Shown one piece after another: positions 17,910 to 25,767 of a stretch of DNA of 64,000 bases; position 1 is the stretch's first letter, and every line of letters starts with the position of its first letter. The notes below the pieces were generated by a model. It ran no database searches. It was not told where the DNA came from and saw only the letters and a list, made by a program, of their open reading frames with translations. The position numbers and the translations under genes were made by a program. Origin of the DNA: UBA4615 sp046046245 (GTDB taxonomy: Bacteria > Pseudomonadota > Gammaproteobacteria > Burkholderiales > Burkholderiaceae_E); the NCBI GenBank assembly GCA_046046245.1, contig JBJOKE010000054.1:62001-126000 (forward strand), read 5' to 3'.

Positions 17910-18404
17910 TCACCGTGGCCGGATCTCGGTGGGCCGGGCGCGCATGGCCACCTTGTCGAGCACGCCGTTGATGTACTTGTAGCCGTCGGTGCCGCCGAAG
18001 GTCTTCGCGAGCTCGACCGCCTCGTTGATGACCACGCGGTACGGGATCTCGAGGTGACGGGTCAGCTCGAAGGTGCCGACCAGCAGGGTCGCGTGCTCGA
18101 CCGGCGACAGCTCCGCGACGCGGCGATCGAGGTGCGGCTCGATCTGGGCGTGCAGCGCGTCGATGTCGCGGATCGAGCCGTGCAGCAGCTCCTCGAAGTG
18201 CTCGCGGTCGGCCTTGTCGAAGTTCGGCGACGAGGCCACGAGGTGGGCCTCGATCGCACCCGCGTCCTCGCGCGAGAGCAGCCACTGGTAGAGGCCCTGC
18301 ATCGCGAGCTCGCGGGAACGACGACGCGCGCTCTTGGGCGGCGTGCGCGGGTCGGTCGCATCGGGCCCGCGCGGCGCGCGGGCGGGGCGTTCGGGTCCGG
18401 TCAT
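17910..18404 (-). CDS. nusB: Transcription antitermination factor NusB
   Basis: A 164-residue protein that forms the BoxA RNA-binding heterodimer with NusE (S10) during rRNA antitermination. The all-helical NusB fold is recognisable from SARRRSRELAMQGLYQWLLS, ELSPVEHATLLVGTFELTRHLEIPYRVVINEAVELAK and the C-terminal FGGTDGYKYINGVLDKVA. A Pro/Arg-rich extension of about 25 residues precedes the core. It starts 10 nt after the ribH stop, the common ribH-nusB coupling. Confidence 0.95.
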   Translation of the reverse strand: MTGPERPARAPRGPDATDPRTPPKSARRRSRELAMQGLYQWLLSREDAGAIEAHLVASSPNFDKADREHFEELLHGSIRDIDALHAQIEPHLDRRVAELSPVEHATLLVGTFELTRHLEIPYRVVINEAVELAKTFGGTDGYKYINGVLDKVAMRARPTEIRPR

Positions 18405-18414
18405 GCGCGGCGCG

Positions 18415-18900
18415 TCACTCGTCGTCGTCGTCGTTCGACAGCGTGGCGAGCGACGCGGCGAGGTTGGCCATCTCGACGGCGACCCGCGCCGCGTCCGTGC
18501 CCTTCTCCTTCGTCCGCGCATGTGCCTGCTCGTCGGTGTCGACGGTCAGGATCGCGTTGGCGATGGGCACGCCGTAGTCGAGCGAGACCTGCATGACGCC
18601 GGCCGCGCTGCGGTCGGACACCACCTCGAAGTGATAGGTCTCGCCGCGCACGACCGCACCGAGCGCGATCAGGGCGTCGAACTCCTCGGTCTGCGCGAGC
18701 TGGCGCAGGACCACCGGGATCTCGAGCGCGCCGGGCACCGAGCAGGCGAAGACGTCGTCGTCGGCGACGCCCAGGCGGGCGAGCTCCTGCAGGCAGGCGT
18801 CGCGCAGTGCCTCGACGATCGGCTCGTTGAACCGCGACTGCACGAGGGCGATGCGCAGGCCCTCTCCGTTCAGATCCGCGTTGAAAACCTCGATGTCCAC
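18415..18900 (-). CDS. ribH: 6,7-dimethyl-8-ribityllumazine synthase
   Basis: A 161-residue enzyme that condenses 5-amino-6-ribitylaminouracil with dihydroxybutanone phosphate. Core motifs are IALVQSRFNEPIVEALRDAC, VPGALEIPVVLRQLA, GAVVRGETYHFEVVSD with the catalytic His, and VPIANAILTVDTDEQAHAR. The GTG at 18898-18900 is chosen because GAGGAA lies 6 nt upstream; a GTG at 18910-18912 overlapping the ribBA stop is an alternative. The C-terminus ends in an unusual acidic tail (NDDDDE). Confidence 0.95.
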   Translation of the reverse strand: MDIEVFNADLNGEGLRIALVQSRFNEPIVEALRDACLQELARLGVADDDVFACSVPGALEIPVVLRQLAQTEEFDALIALGAVVRGETYHFEVVSDRSAAGVMQVSLDYGVPIANAILTVDTDEQAHARTKEKGTDAARVAVEMANLAASLATLSNDDDDE

Positions 18901-18908
18901 GTCGTTCC

Positions 18909-20069
18909 TCACGGCTGGGATTCGAAACCGACGACCTGCAGGTCGTATCCGGTCATGCTCGGCATGCGCCGCGGCGCGGACAGCAGCCGCATCTTCCCGA
19001 CGCCGAGCTCGCGCAGGATCTGCGCGCCGACGCCGTAGGTGCGCAGGTCCATCTTCGCGGCGCGGCGCGGCTTCGGCGCGTCGGGGCCGGCGACCAGCGA
19101 CTCGAACTGCGCCACGGTACGCTCCGCGTCCTGGGCGCAGTTCAGCATCACCAGCACGCCGGCGCCGCGCACGGCGATCGCCTCGAGCGCACGGTGCACC
19201 GACCACGAGTGGCCGCCGCGGTCCACCTCGAGCAGGTCGAGCACCGACAGCGGTTCGTGCACGCGCACCAGCACCTCGTCGTCGGGCCCGAACTCGCCGC
19301 GCACCATCGCGACGTGCGGCGAGCGGCTCGGGGCATCGCGGAACATCACCATCCGGAACGGACCGAAGGGCGTGTGCACCTCGCGCTCGCCGAGGCGCTC
19401 GATCAGGCTCTCGGTGGCGCTGCGGTGCTGGATCAGGTCGGCGATGGTGCCGATCTTCAGCCCGTGCTCGCGGCCGAACTCGATCAGGTCCGGCAGCCGC
19501 GCCATCGTGCCGTCGTCCTTCAGGATCTCGCAGATCACGGACGCGGGCGTGAGGCCGGCGAGCAGGGCGAGGTCGCAGCCGGCCTCGGTGTGCCCGGCAC
19601 GCATCAGCACGCCGCCGGGCTGGGCGACGAGCGGGAAGATGTGGCCCGGCTGGACCAGGTCCTCGGGCCGGGCGTCGCGGGCGACGGCGGCCTGCACGGT
19701 GCGCGCGCGGTCGGCGGCCGAGATGCCGGTGGTCACGCCCTCGGCCGCCTCGATCGAGACGGTGAAGTTGGTGCCGTGCGCGGTGCCGTTGACCTGCACC
19801 ATGGGCTGGAGGTTCAGCCGCCGCGCGCGCTCCTGGTCGAGCGTCAGGCAGATCAGGCCGCGGCCGAAGCGGGCCATGAAGTTGACCGCCTCGGGCGTGA
19901 CGAAATCGGCGGCGAGCACGAGGTCGCCCTCGTTCTCGCGGTCCTCCTCGTCGACGAGGATCACCATCCGGCCGGCGCGCAGCTCGGCGATGATCTCGTC
20001 GGTGGACGAGACCGCCGGCGCGGGCGGGACGGTGTGCAGGGGCTTGACGACGGACGGGGCGGACGACAT
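18909..20069 (-). CDS. ribBA: 3,4-dihydroxy-2-butanone-4-phosphate synthase with degenerate GTP cyclohydrolase II-like domain
   Basis: About 386 residues. The N-terminal RibB domain (to about residue 215) is intact: VDEEDRENEGDLVLAADF, ARFGRGLICLTL, HAGTNFTVSIEA-like HGTNFTVSIEA and RAGHTEAGCDLALLAGL. The C-terminal RibA-like part keeps PFGPFRMVMF and DLRTYGVGAQILRELGVGKM. It lacks the three zinc-binding Cys residues normally found after VRVH (here VRVHEPLSVLDLLEVD), so it is unlikely to have cyclohydrolase activity ('RibBX'-type). The ATG at 20067-20069 follows GGTGGAG with good spacing; a GTG 12 nt upstream is possible. Another gene must supply GTP cyclohydrolase II. Confidence 0.9.
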   Translation of the reverse strand: MSSAPSVVKPLHTVPPAPAVSSTDEIIAELRAGRMVILVDEEDRENEGDLVLAADFVTPEAVNFMARFGRGLICLTLDQERARRLNLQPMVQVNGTAHGTNFTVSIEAAEGVTTGISAADRARTVQAAVARDARPEDLVQPGHIFPLVAQPGGVLMRAGHTEAGCDLALLAGLTPASVICEILKDDGTMARLPDLIEFGREHGLKIGTIADLIQHRSATESLIERLGEREVHTPFGPFRMVMFRDAPSRSPHVAMVRGEFGPDDEVLVRVHEPLSVLDLLEVDRGGHSWSVHRALEAIAVRGAGVLVMLNCAQDAERTVAQFESLVAGPDAPKPRRAAKMDLRTYGVGAQILRELGVGKMRLLSAPRRMPSMTGYDLQVVGFESQP

Positions 20070-20239
20070 GGCGGACTCCACCGGCTCGGGCGGCCGGACG
20101 GCGGTCAGGGATTTTACCGGAAAGCCCCTTTCCCCCTCGCCGCGGTGACGCTGGCCGCGACCCGGGCGCTTCGCGGCTACACTCCGCGCGCCGCGCTCGG
20201 CGGCGGGACAACGCCGCAGGACAGAAGGAGACCAGGACG

Positions 20240-21226
20240 ATGCCCACGAACCCCTCCCGTCGCACCGCCACGCTGGCGCTCGCCGCCGGCGCGCTCGCCG
20301 CGGCCTCGCCCGCGCTGCGGGCGCAGCCGTTCCCGAACAAGGCGATCCGGCTGATCTGCCCGTTCCCCCCGGGCGGCGCGGTGGACATCGCCTCGCGCGC
20401 GATCGCCGCGGAACTGGCGAAGACGATCGGCCAGCCGGTCAATGTCGACAACAGGCCGGGAGCCGGCGGCAACATCGGCGGCGTCGAGGCGGTGCGCTCG
20501 GCGCCGGACGGCCATACGCTGTTCATGACGACCAGCGGCATCAACGCCATCAACCCCGCGCTCTACGCGAAGATGCCGTTCGACCCGAACAGGGACCTCG
20601 CGCCGGTGTCGGCGCTGGTGTCGCTGTCGAACGTGCTGGTCGTGCATCCGTCGGTGAGGGCGAACACCGTGCAGGAGCTGATCGCGCTGCTGCGCGCGCA
20701 GCCGGGCGGCCTCACCTTCGCCTCGAGCGGCAGCGGCACCTCGATCCACATGTCGGGCGAGATGTTCAAGCAGCTCGCGAAGGTCGACATGGTCCACGTG
20801 CCGTACAAGGGCAGCGCGCCTGCGCTCACCGACCTGCTCGGCGGCCAGGTCAACCTGATGTTCGACAACATCCCGTCGGCGCTGCCGCACATCAAGAGCG
20901 GCAAGCTGCGAGCGCTCGCCACCACCGGCTCGAAGCGCGACCCCGCGCTGCCCGACCTGCCGACGGTCGCCGAGGCCGGCGTCGCCGGCTACGAGTCCGG
21001 CGTGTGGTTCGGCCTCGCGGTGCCGGCCGGCACGCCGCGCGAGGTGATCGCGAAGCTGTCGGAAGAATCGGTCAGGGGCACGAGGTCGCCCGACTTCATC
21101 AAGCGGATGTCCGAGCTCGGCTACGTGATCATGGGCTCCTCGCCCGAGCAGATGGCCGACATGCTGCGTGTCGAGGTCGCCCGCTGGGGGCCGATCGTCA
21201 AGGCCTCGGGCGCGAAGGCCGAGTGA
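20240..21226 (+). CDS. Bug-family (tripartite tricarboxylate) solute-binding protein
   Basis: A 328-residue periplasmic protein. The signal peptide has a twin Arg-free TLALAAGALAAASPALRAQP core with cleavage near ALRA/QP. Mature TctC/Bug features follow: KAIRLICPFPPGGAVDIASR, NRPGAGGNIGGVEAVRSAPDG, VPYKGSAPALTDLLGGQVNLMFDN and GTPREVIAKL. AAGGAGACCAGGACG supplies the ribosome site. No TctA/TctB membrane genes are nearby, so it is an orphan, as most Bug genes are in Burkholderiales. It lies on the opposite strand to the rib genes that flank it. The ligand is unknown. Confidence 0.92.
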   Translation: MPTNPSRRTATLALAAGALAAASPALRAQPFPNKAIRLICPFPPGGAVDIASRAIAAELAKTIGQPVNVDNRPGAGGNIGGVEAVRSAPDGHTLFMTTSGINAINPALYAKMPFDPNRDLAPVSALVSLSNVLVVHPSVRANTVQELIALLRAQPGGLTFASSGSGTSIHMSGEMFKQLAKVDMVHVPYKGSAPALTDLLGGQVNLMFDNIPSALPHIKSGKLRALATTGSKRDPALPDLPTVAEAGVAGYESGVWFGLAVPAGTPREVIAKLSEESVRGTRSPDFIKRMSELGYVIMGSSPEQMADMLRVEVARWGPIVKASGAKAE

Positions 21227-21403
21227 CCGACGGGGCGCATCGCGCGCCCGACCCCTCGGAGGCCGGCCCGCCCCCGGCCGGCGTGACGCCGTGGCGACGC
21301 CGCGACGGCATGCGTCGCCCGCGATCTGCCGGCTGTCCCGGCTGGCGCGATCGGAGACGGATCCGACCCTAGACTGCATCGGTCCCGTGACACGACCGTC
21401 CGC

Positions 21404-23272
21404 ATGTCGACAGACGTACCGATTCCGCCTCCGCGCGAGCCGGCCGCCGCCCCGAACGGGCCCGCGCCGGCCGCGGCACGCCCGGCGGCGACGGCCGCGG
21501 CGGCCCCGGGGATCGGCCGGCCGAGCCAGTCGACGGCGGCCGGAACCGATACCCAGGACGGCGACGAGCAGCTGCCGCTGCCCGGCACGCGACCGCTGAT
21601 CGGCCTGCCCTCCCACCTGCCGGCCTTCGCCGCGGTGGCGGTGCTGATCGGCCATGGCGTGGTCGCCGTGGCGATCCACCTGCTGGGCGTCCACCCCCAG
21701 CCGCTCGAACTGCTCGGCTGGAGCGCCGTCGCGGGCCTGATCGCATCGGCGACGATGCTGCGCGCGGTCGGCAGCTGGCTGGGCCGGCGGATCCTGCGGA
21801 TCATCGAGGTCCTCGAACGGACGCAGGCCGGCGACTACGGTCAGCGGATCCACGCGGGGCTGCACGACGACGTCGGCATGCTGGCGCGCCGCGTGAACCG
21901 TCTGGTCCAGACCTCGGCCGTCCGCGAGCGCCGGATCCTCGAGTCCGCGCTGTCCGACCCGCTGACCGGCCTGCCGAACCGCACGCTGCTGACCGAGCGG
22001 ATCCGGCACTCGCTGGGGATCTCGCGCCGCAGCCGCGCGCCGTTCTGCGTCGCGGTGCTCGACCTCGACCGGTTCAAGTTCATCAACGACACGCTCGGGC
22101 ACGGTGCGGGCGACACCGTGCTGCGCGAGGTGGCGCGCCGACTGCGCAGCGCGGTCCGCGAGACCGACACCGTCGCGCGGCTCGGCGGGGACGAGTTCGT
22201 GCTGCTGCTCGACGGCGACGAGGACGCGTGCCGCGAGGTCACGACGCGGATCGTCGAGACGATGCGCGTACCGCTCGCGCATCGCGACCAGCTGATCGAC
22301 ATCGGCGTCTCGATCGGCGTCGCGGTCCACCCGGTGCACGGCGCCGACGACGTCACGCTGCTGCGGCACGCCGACGCGGCGATGTATCGGGCCAAGCGCC
22401 GACGCGCCGGCGTCGAGTTCTTCGACGGCGAATCGCACGAGGTCCGTCGCAGCTACCTGTCGATGCTGGGCGAGCTGCGCTCGGCGCTCGAGGGCGGGCA
22501 GCTGGTGCTCGACTACCAGCCCAAGCTGGATCTCACCAGCGGCCTGATCGTCGGACTCGAGGGCCTGGTGCGCTGGAACCACCCGACCCGCGGCCGCGTG
22601 CCGCCGGGCGAGTTCATCCCGTTCGCCGAGCAGACCGGTTTCATGCGCGAGATCACGCCCTGGGTCGTCGGCGAGGGCGCGCGCTTCGCGACGATGCTCG
22701 GCGATCGCGGGCTGGCGCTGAACGTCTCGGTCAACGTGTCGGCGCAGGACATCGAGAACCCGAGCTTCTCGGGTCGTGTCGGCGCGATCATCCGGGACAG
22801 CCGGGTCGAGCCCGGGCGGCTGACGCTGGAGATCACCGAGAGCGGCCTGCTCTCCGAGACCGACAACGCGCTGTCGAACCTGCAGGCGATCGCTGCGCAG
22901 GGCGTACGGCTCGCGGTCGACGACTTCGGCACCGGCTATGCGACGCTGAAGCAGCTCCAGAAGCTGCCGGTGCACGAACTCAAGGTCGACCGGTCGTTCG
23001 TCAGCGGCATGAACACGAACCGCGGCAACCAGACGATCGTCCGCTCGACGATCGACCTCGCCAAGCAGCTCGGGCTGCGGACCATCGCCGAGGGCGTCGA
23101 GACGGTCGCCGAGCTGCGGGCGCTCGCGTCGATGGGCTGCGACGAGATCCAGGGCTACTACCTCGCCAAGCCGATGCAGTCGAGCGAGGTGGTCTCCTGG
23201 GTCGAGATGCGCCACGCGCTGTACACGAACTCGCGCGAGACCTACTTCCGCTCGCTGCTCCAGCAACGCTGA
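21404..23272 (+). CDS. Membrane GGDEF-EAL protein (c-di-GMP turnover) with EGL variant
   Basis: 622 residues: a Pro/Ala-rich N-terminus (1-60), two TM helices (about 73-97 and 103-121), a HAMP-like linker (121-173), a GGDEF domain and an EAL domain. GGDEF is intact (261-265), with the inhibitory I-site RETD at 252-255. In the EAL domain the signature reads EGL (386-388). The other catalytic elements are kept: EITES (476-480), DDFGTG (506-511), KVDRSF (527-532), AEGVET and IQGYYLAKP. The Ala-to-Gly change does not remove the metal-binding Glu, so both synthesis and hydrolysis remain possible. It lies within the rib gene cluster on the opposite strand. Confidence 0.9.
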   Translation: MSTDVPIPPPREPAAAPNGPAPAAARPAATAAAAPGIGRPSQSTAAGTDTQDGDEQLPLPGTRPLIGLPSHLPAFAAVAVLIGHGVVAVAIHLLGVHPQPLELLGWSAVAGLIASATMLRAVGSWLGRRILRIIEVLERTQAGDYGQRIHAGLHDDVGMLARRVNRLVQTSAVRERRILESALSDPLTGLPNRTLLTERIRHSLGISRRSRAPFCVAVLDLDRFKFINDTLGHGAGDTVLREVARRLRSAVRETDTVARLGGDEFVLLLDGDEDACREVTTRIVETMRVPLAHRDQLIDIGVSIGVAVHPVHGADDVTLLRHADAAMYRAKRRRAGVEFFDGESHEVRRSYLSMLGELRSALEGGQLVLDYQPKLDLTSGLIVGLEGLVRWNHPTRGRVPPGEFIPFAEQTGFMREITPWVVGEGARFATMLGDRGLALNVSVNVSAQDIENPSFSGRVGAIIRDSRVEPGRLTLEITESGLLSETDNALSNLQAIAAQGVRLAVDDFGTGYATLKQLQKLPVHELKVDRSFVSGMNTNRGNQTIVRSTIDLAKQLGLRTIAEGVETVAELRALASMGCDEIQGYYLAKPMQSSEVVSWVEMRHALYTNSRETYFRSLLQQR

Positions 23273-23374
23273 GCCGGCGCGCCACCCGCCGGGACTCGCC
23301 GCCGGGGCCGCCCGCCGCGCCGCGTGCGTCATCGGGCGGGGGCGTTGCGCCCGCGAGCGGTACACTCGCCGGCC

Positions 23375-23821
23375 GTGCCGATCAGCCGCCCCACTCCAGA
23401 CGAACCACCCGCACTGCGAGCCGCGCGCGAGGCCCGCGCCATCGCGGGCGACGAGGCCGCGGCCGGGGACGACGCGCGCCGCGACGCGTTCTGCGCGTTC
23501 CTCTACGGTCTCGCGCTCGGCTTCGCGGGCCGCGACGACGACCCGATGCCGCTCGCCGACCGCGTCGATGCGCTGGCGACCCGCCTCGCCCGCGACGCGG
23601 TCACGCTGCCGTTCCGCGAGGCCTGCCGTGTCGTCGAGGCGGTGGCCGACGTGCTCGCCTCCGGCGAGCCCGACCCGGCCGTCGCGGGCCTGGTGCAGGC
23701 CGGTGTCGCCGCCGCCGCCGACTGGCAGGACGGCGATGCCCGAGGCTTCGCGCAGCGCGTGCTCCAGGCCACCGCGGGCGAGTCCTTCGCCTCGGACCGC
23801 GCGCTGCGACCGCGCCGCTGA
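23375..23821 (+). CDS. Hypothetical protein, Ala-rich helical
   Basis: Not recognised. About 148 residues from a GTG at 23375; an in-frame GTG at 23324 would lengthen it. The sequence is acidic and Ala-rich with predicted helices (RRDAFCAFLYGLALGFAG, FREACRVVEAVADVLASG), no signal peptide and no TM segment. A TACACT hexamer sits 14 nt before the start and may be a -10 box. It ends 15 nt before the convergent ribE stop. Coding is supported by codon bias and by fitting exactly between neighbours, but the evidence is modest. Confidence 0.5.
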   Translation: MPISRPTPDEPPALRAAREARAIAGDEAAAGDDARRDAFCAFLYGLALGFAGRDDDPMPLADRVDALATRLARDAVTLPFREACRVVEAVADVLASGEPDPAVAGLVQAGVAAAADWQDGDARGFAQRVLQATAGESFASDRALRPRR

Positions 23822-23836
23822 GGCGTCGTCCGCCAG

Positions 23837-24469
23837 CTAGCGGCGACCCGCGGCGGCCGCGTCGCCCTGCATCATCCGCTCGACGTACCGTGCGATCAGG
23901 TCGATCTCGAGGTTCACCCGCGCGCCGACCGAGAGGTGCCGCAGCGTCGTCGCCTGGATCGTGTGCGGGATCAGGTTGATGCTGACGTCGCAGCGCCCGT
24001 CCGGCAGGTCGGCCACGCGGTTGACCGTGAGGCTCGTGCCGTTCACGGTGATCGAGCCCTTGTAGGCGAGGTACTTCGACAGGTCCGCCGGCACGCGGAC
24101 GTCGAGCCGCCACGACTCGCCCACCGGCTCGAAGACCGCGACCTCGCCGAGCCCGTCGACGTGCCCGCTCACCAGGTGGCCGCCGATCCGGTCCGACAGT
24201 CGCAGCGCCTTCTCGAGGTTGACCTCGCCGGGCAGGTCGAGCCCGACGGTCTTCGACAGGCTCTCGCGCGAGACCTCGACGACGAAGCGCGTGCCGTCGA
24301 TCGCGATGGCGGTCATGCAGGCGCCCTGGATCGCGATCGAGTCGCCGATCGCGACGTCGTCGAGCCCCAGGCCCGCGGATTCGACGGTCAGGCGCACGCC
24401 GGCGCCCTCGCCGGGCAGCGGCTCGACGCCCTCGATGCGGCCGACGGCCGCGACGATGCCGGTGAACAT
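23837..24469 (-). CDS. ribE: Riboflavin synthase, alpha chain
   Basis: A 210-residue enzyme that dismutates two 6,7-dimethyl-8-ribityllumazine molecules to riboflavin. It has the two tandem lumazine-binding barrels, each with its motif: MFTGIVAAVGRIEG...GDSIAIQGACMTA, and the second, GGHLVSGHVDGLGEV...GSITVNGTSLTVNRV. The family start MFTGIV is exact. It follows ribD by 29 nt. Its usual downstream neighbour ribBA is separated from it here by three opposite-strand genes. Confidence 0.96.
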   Translation of the reverse strand: MFTGIVAAVGRIEGVEPLPGEGAGVRLTVESAGLGLDDVAIGDSIAIQGACMTAIAIDGTRFVVEVSRESLSKTVGLDLPGEVNLEKALRLSDRIGGHLVSGHVDGLGEVAVFEPVGESWRLDVRVPADLSKYLAYKGSITVNGTSLTVNRVADLPDGRCDVSINLIPHTIQATTLRHLSVGARVNLEIDLIARYVERMMQGDAAAAGRR

Positions 24470-24498
24470 GTTGGATCCCGTGGACGGAAGGAAGCGGG

Positions 24499-25578
24499 TC
24501 AGAAGCGCGCGATCACGCGCAGGTCGTCGCCGAGGCGCTCGACGTCGGTGAAGCGCAGCGCGTGGCGGCGATCCAGGTCGGACGGCGGCTCGAGGTCGAA
24601 CATCGGCAGGCCGCGGCCGAGCAGCGAGGGTGCGAGGTAGGCGAGCAGTTCGTCGACGACGCCGGCGCGCACCAGCGAGCCGGCGAGCTTGTGGCCGGCC
24701 TCGACGTGGACCTCGTTGAGCCCGCGCGCGCCGAGCTCGGCCATCAGTGCGGCGAGGTCGACCTTGCCGTGCGGGCCGGGCAGCCGGATCACCTCGCAGC
24801 CGCGATCGCGCAGCTCGCCGGCCTTGGCGTCGTTGTCGACCGCGCAGGCGATCCAGGCCGGTGCGCCCTTCAGCACCTTCGCCTCCAGGTCGATCTCCAG
24901 CCGCGAGTCGACGACCACCTTGACCGGCTGGCGCGGCGTCTCGACGAGCCGTACCGACAGCTGCGGATCGTCGTCCCGGACCGTGCCGATCCCGGTGAGC
25001 AGCGCGCAGGCGCGCGCGCGCCAGGCGTGCCCGTCGCGACGCGCCGCCTCGCCGGTGATCCACTGGCTGGTGCCGTCGGGGAGCGCGGTCAGGCCGTCGA
25101 GCGAGGCGGCGAGCTTGAGCCGCACCCAGGGTCGGCCGCGCGCCATCCGCGAGACGAAGCCGATGTTCAGCTCGCTCGCCTCGTGCTGCAGCAGTCCGCA
25201 TCGGACGTCGACGCCCGCGTCGCGCAGCCGAGCGAGACCGCGGCCGTTGACCGAGGGATTCGGATCCTCCATCGCCGCGATCACCCGGGCCACCTTCGCG
25301 TCGACCAGCGCGTCGACGCAGGGTGGCGTGCGCCCGAAGTGGCTGCACGGCTCGAGCGTCACGTACACGGTGGCGCCGCGCGCCCGCCCGCCCGCCTCGC
25401 CGAGCGCGACGATCTCCGCATGGGGCTCGCCCGCACGGCGATGCCAGCCCTCGCCGACGACCTGCCCGTCCTTGACGATCACGCAGCCGACGCGCGGATT
25501 CGGCGTCGTGGTGTGGAGCCCGAGCCGCGCCAGCTCGAGCGCGCGGCTCATGAACCCGTGGTCGGCGGAGGTGAACAT
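24499..25578 (-). CDS. ribD: Bifunctional diaminohydroxyphosphoribosylaminopyrimidine deaminase / reductase
   Basis: 359 residues catalysing two early steps of riboflavin synthesis. The N-terminal deaminase carries the zinc site GEPHAEIVAL and VTLEPCSHFGRTPPC. The C-terminal dihydrofolate-reductase-like domain starts at RPWVRLKLAASLDGLTALPDG and includes LLTGIGTVRDDDPQLSVR and VHVEAGHKLAGSLVRAGVVDE. Length is typical. It heads the minus-strand ribD-ribE pair; a ~190-nt gap to the divergent ligase gene should hold both promoters. Confidence 0.96.
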   Translation of the reverse strand: MFTSADHGFMSRALELARLGLHTTTPNPRVGCVIVKDGQVVGEGWHRRAGEPHAEIVALGEAGGRARGATVYVTLEPCSHFGRTPPCVDALVDAKVARVIAAMEDPNPSVNGRGLARLRDAGVDVRCGLLQHEASELNIGFVSRMARGRPWVRLKLAASLDGLTALPDGTSQWITGEAARRDGHAWRARACALLTGIGTVRDDDPQLSVRLVETPRQPVKVVVDSRLEIDLEAKVLKGAPAWIACAVDNDAKAGELRDRGCEVIRLPGPHGKVDLAALMAELGARGLNEVHVEAGHKLAGSLVRAGVVDELLAYLAPSLLGRGLPMFDLEPPSDLDRRHALRFTDVERLGDDLRVIARF

Positions 25579-25767
25579 CCCGGGATTCTATCCGGACGCC
25601 CGGGCAGCGGCGGCGCCGCTGCCACGCTGCCCCGCGTCCCCCGCTGCCGGGTCCGCCCGACGGCCGAGGCGCACGCCGCGGTCGATCGCCCCGCCCGACG
25701 CGGCGCCTTGCTTGGTTCCGCGGCCGGATGGGGCTAGGCTAGCCGCTCGTTAGGAGCGGAGGAGACC

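Noticed and set aside
20082..20239. Possible FMN riboswitch ahead of ribBA
   Set aside because: The conserved RFN-element segments are not recognisable in this divergent spacer.
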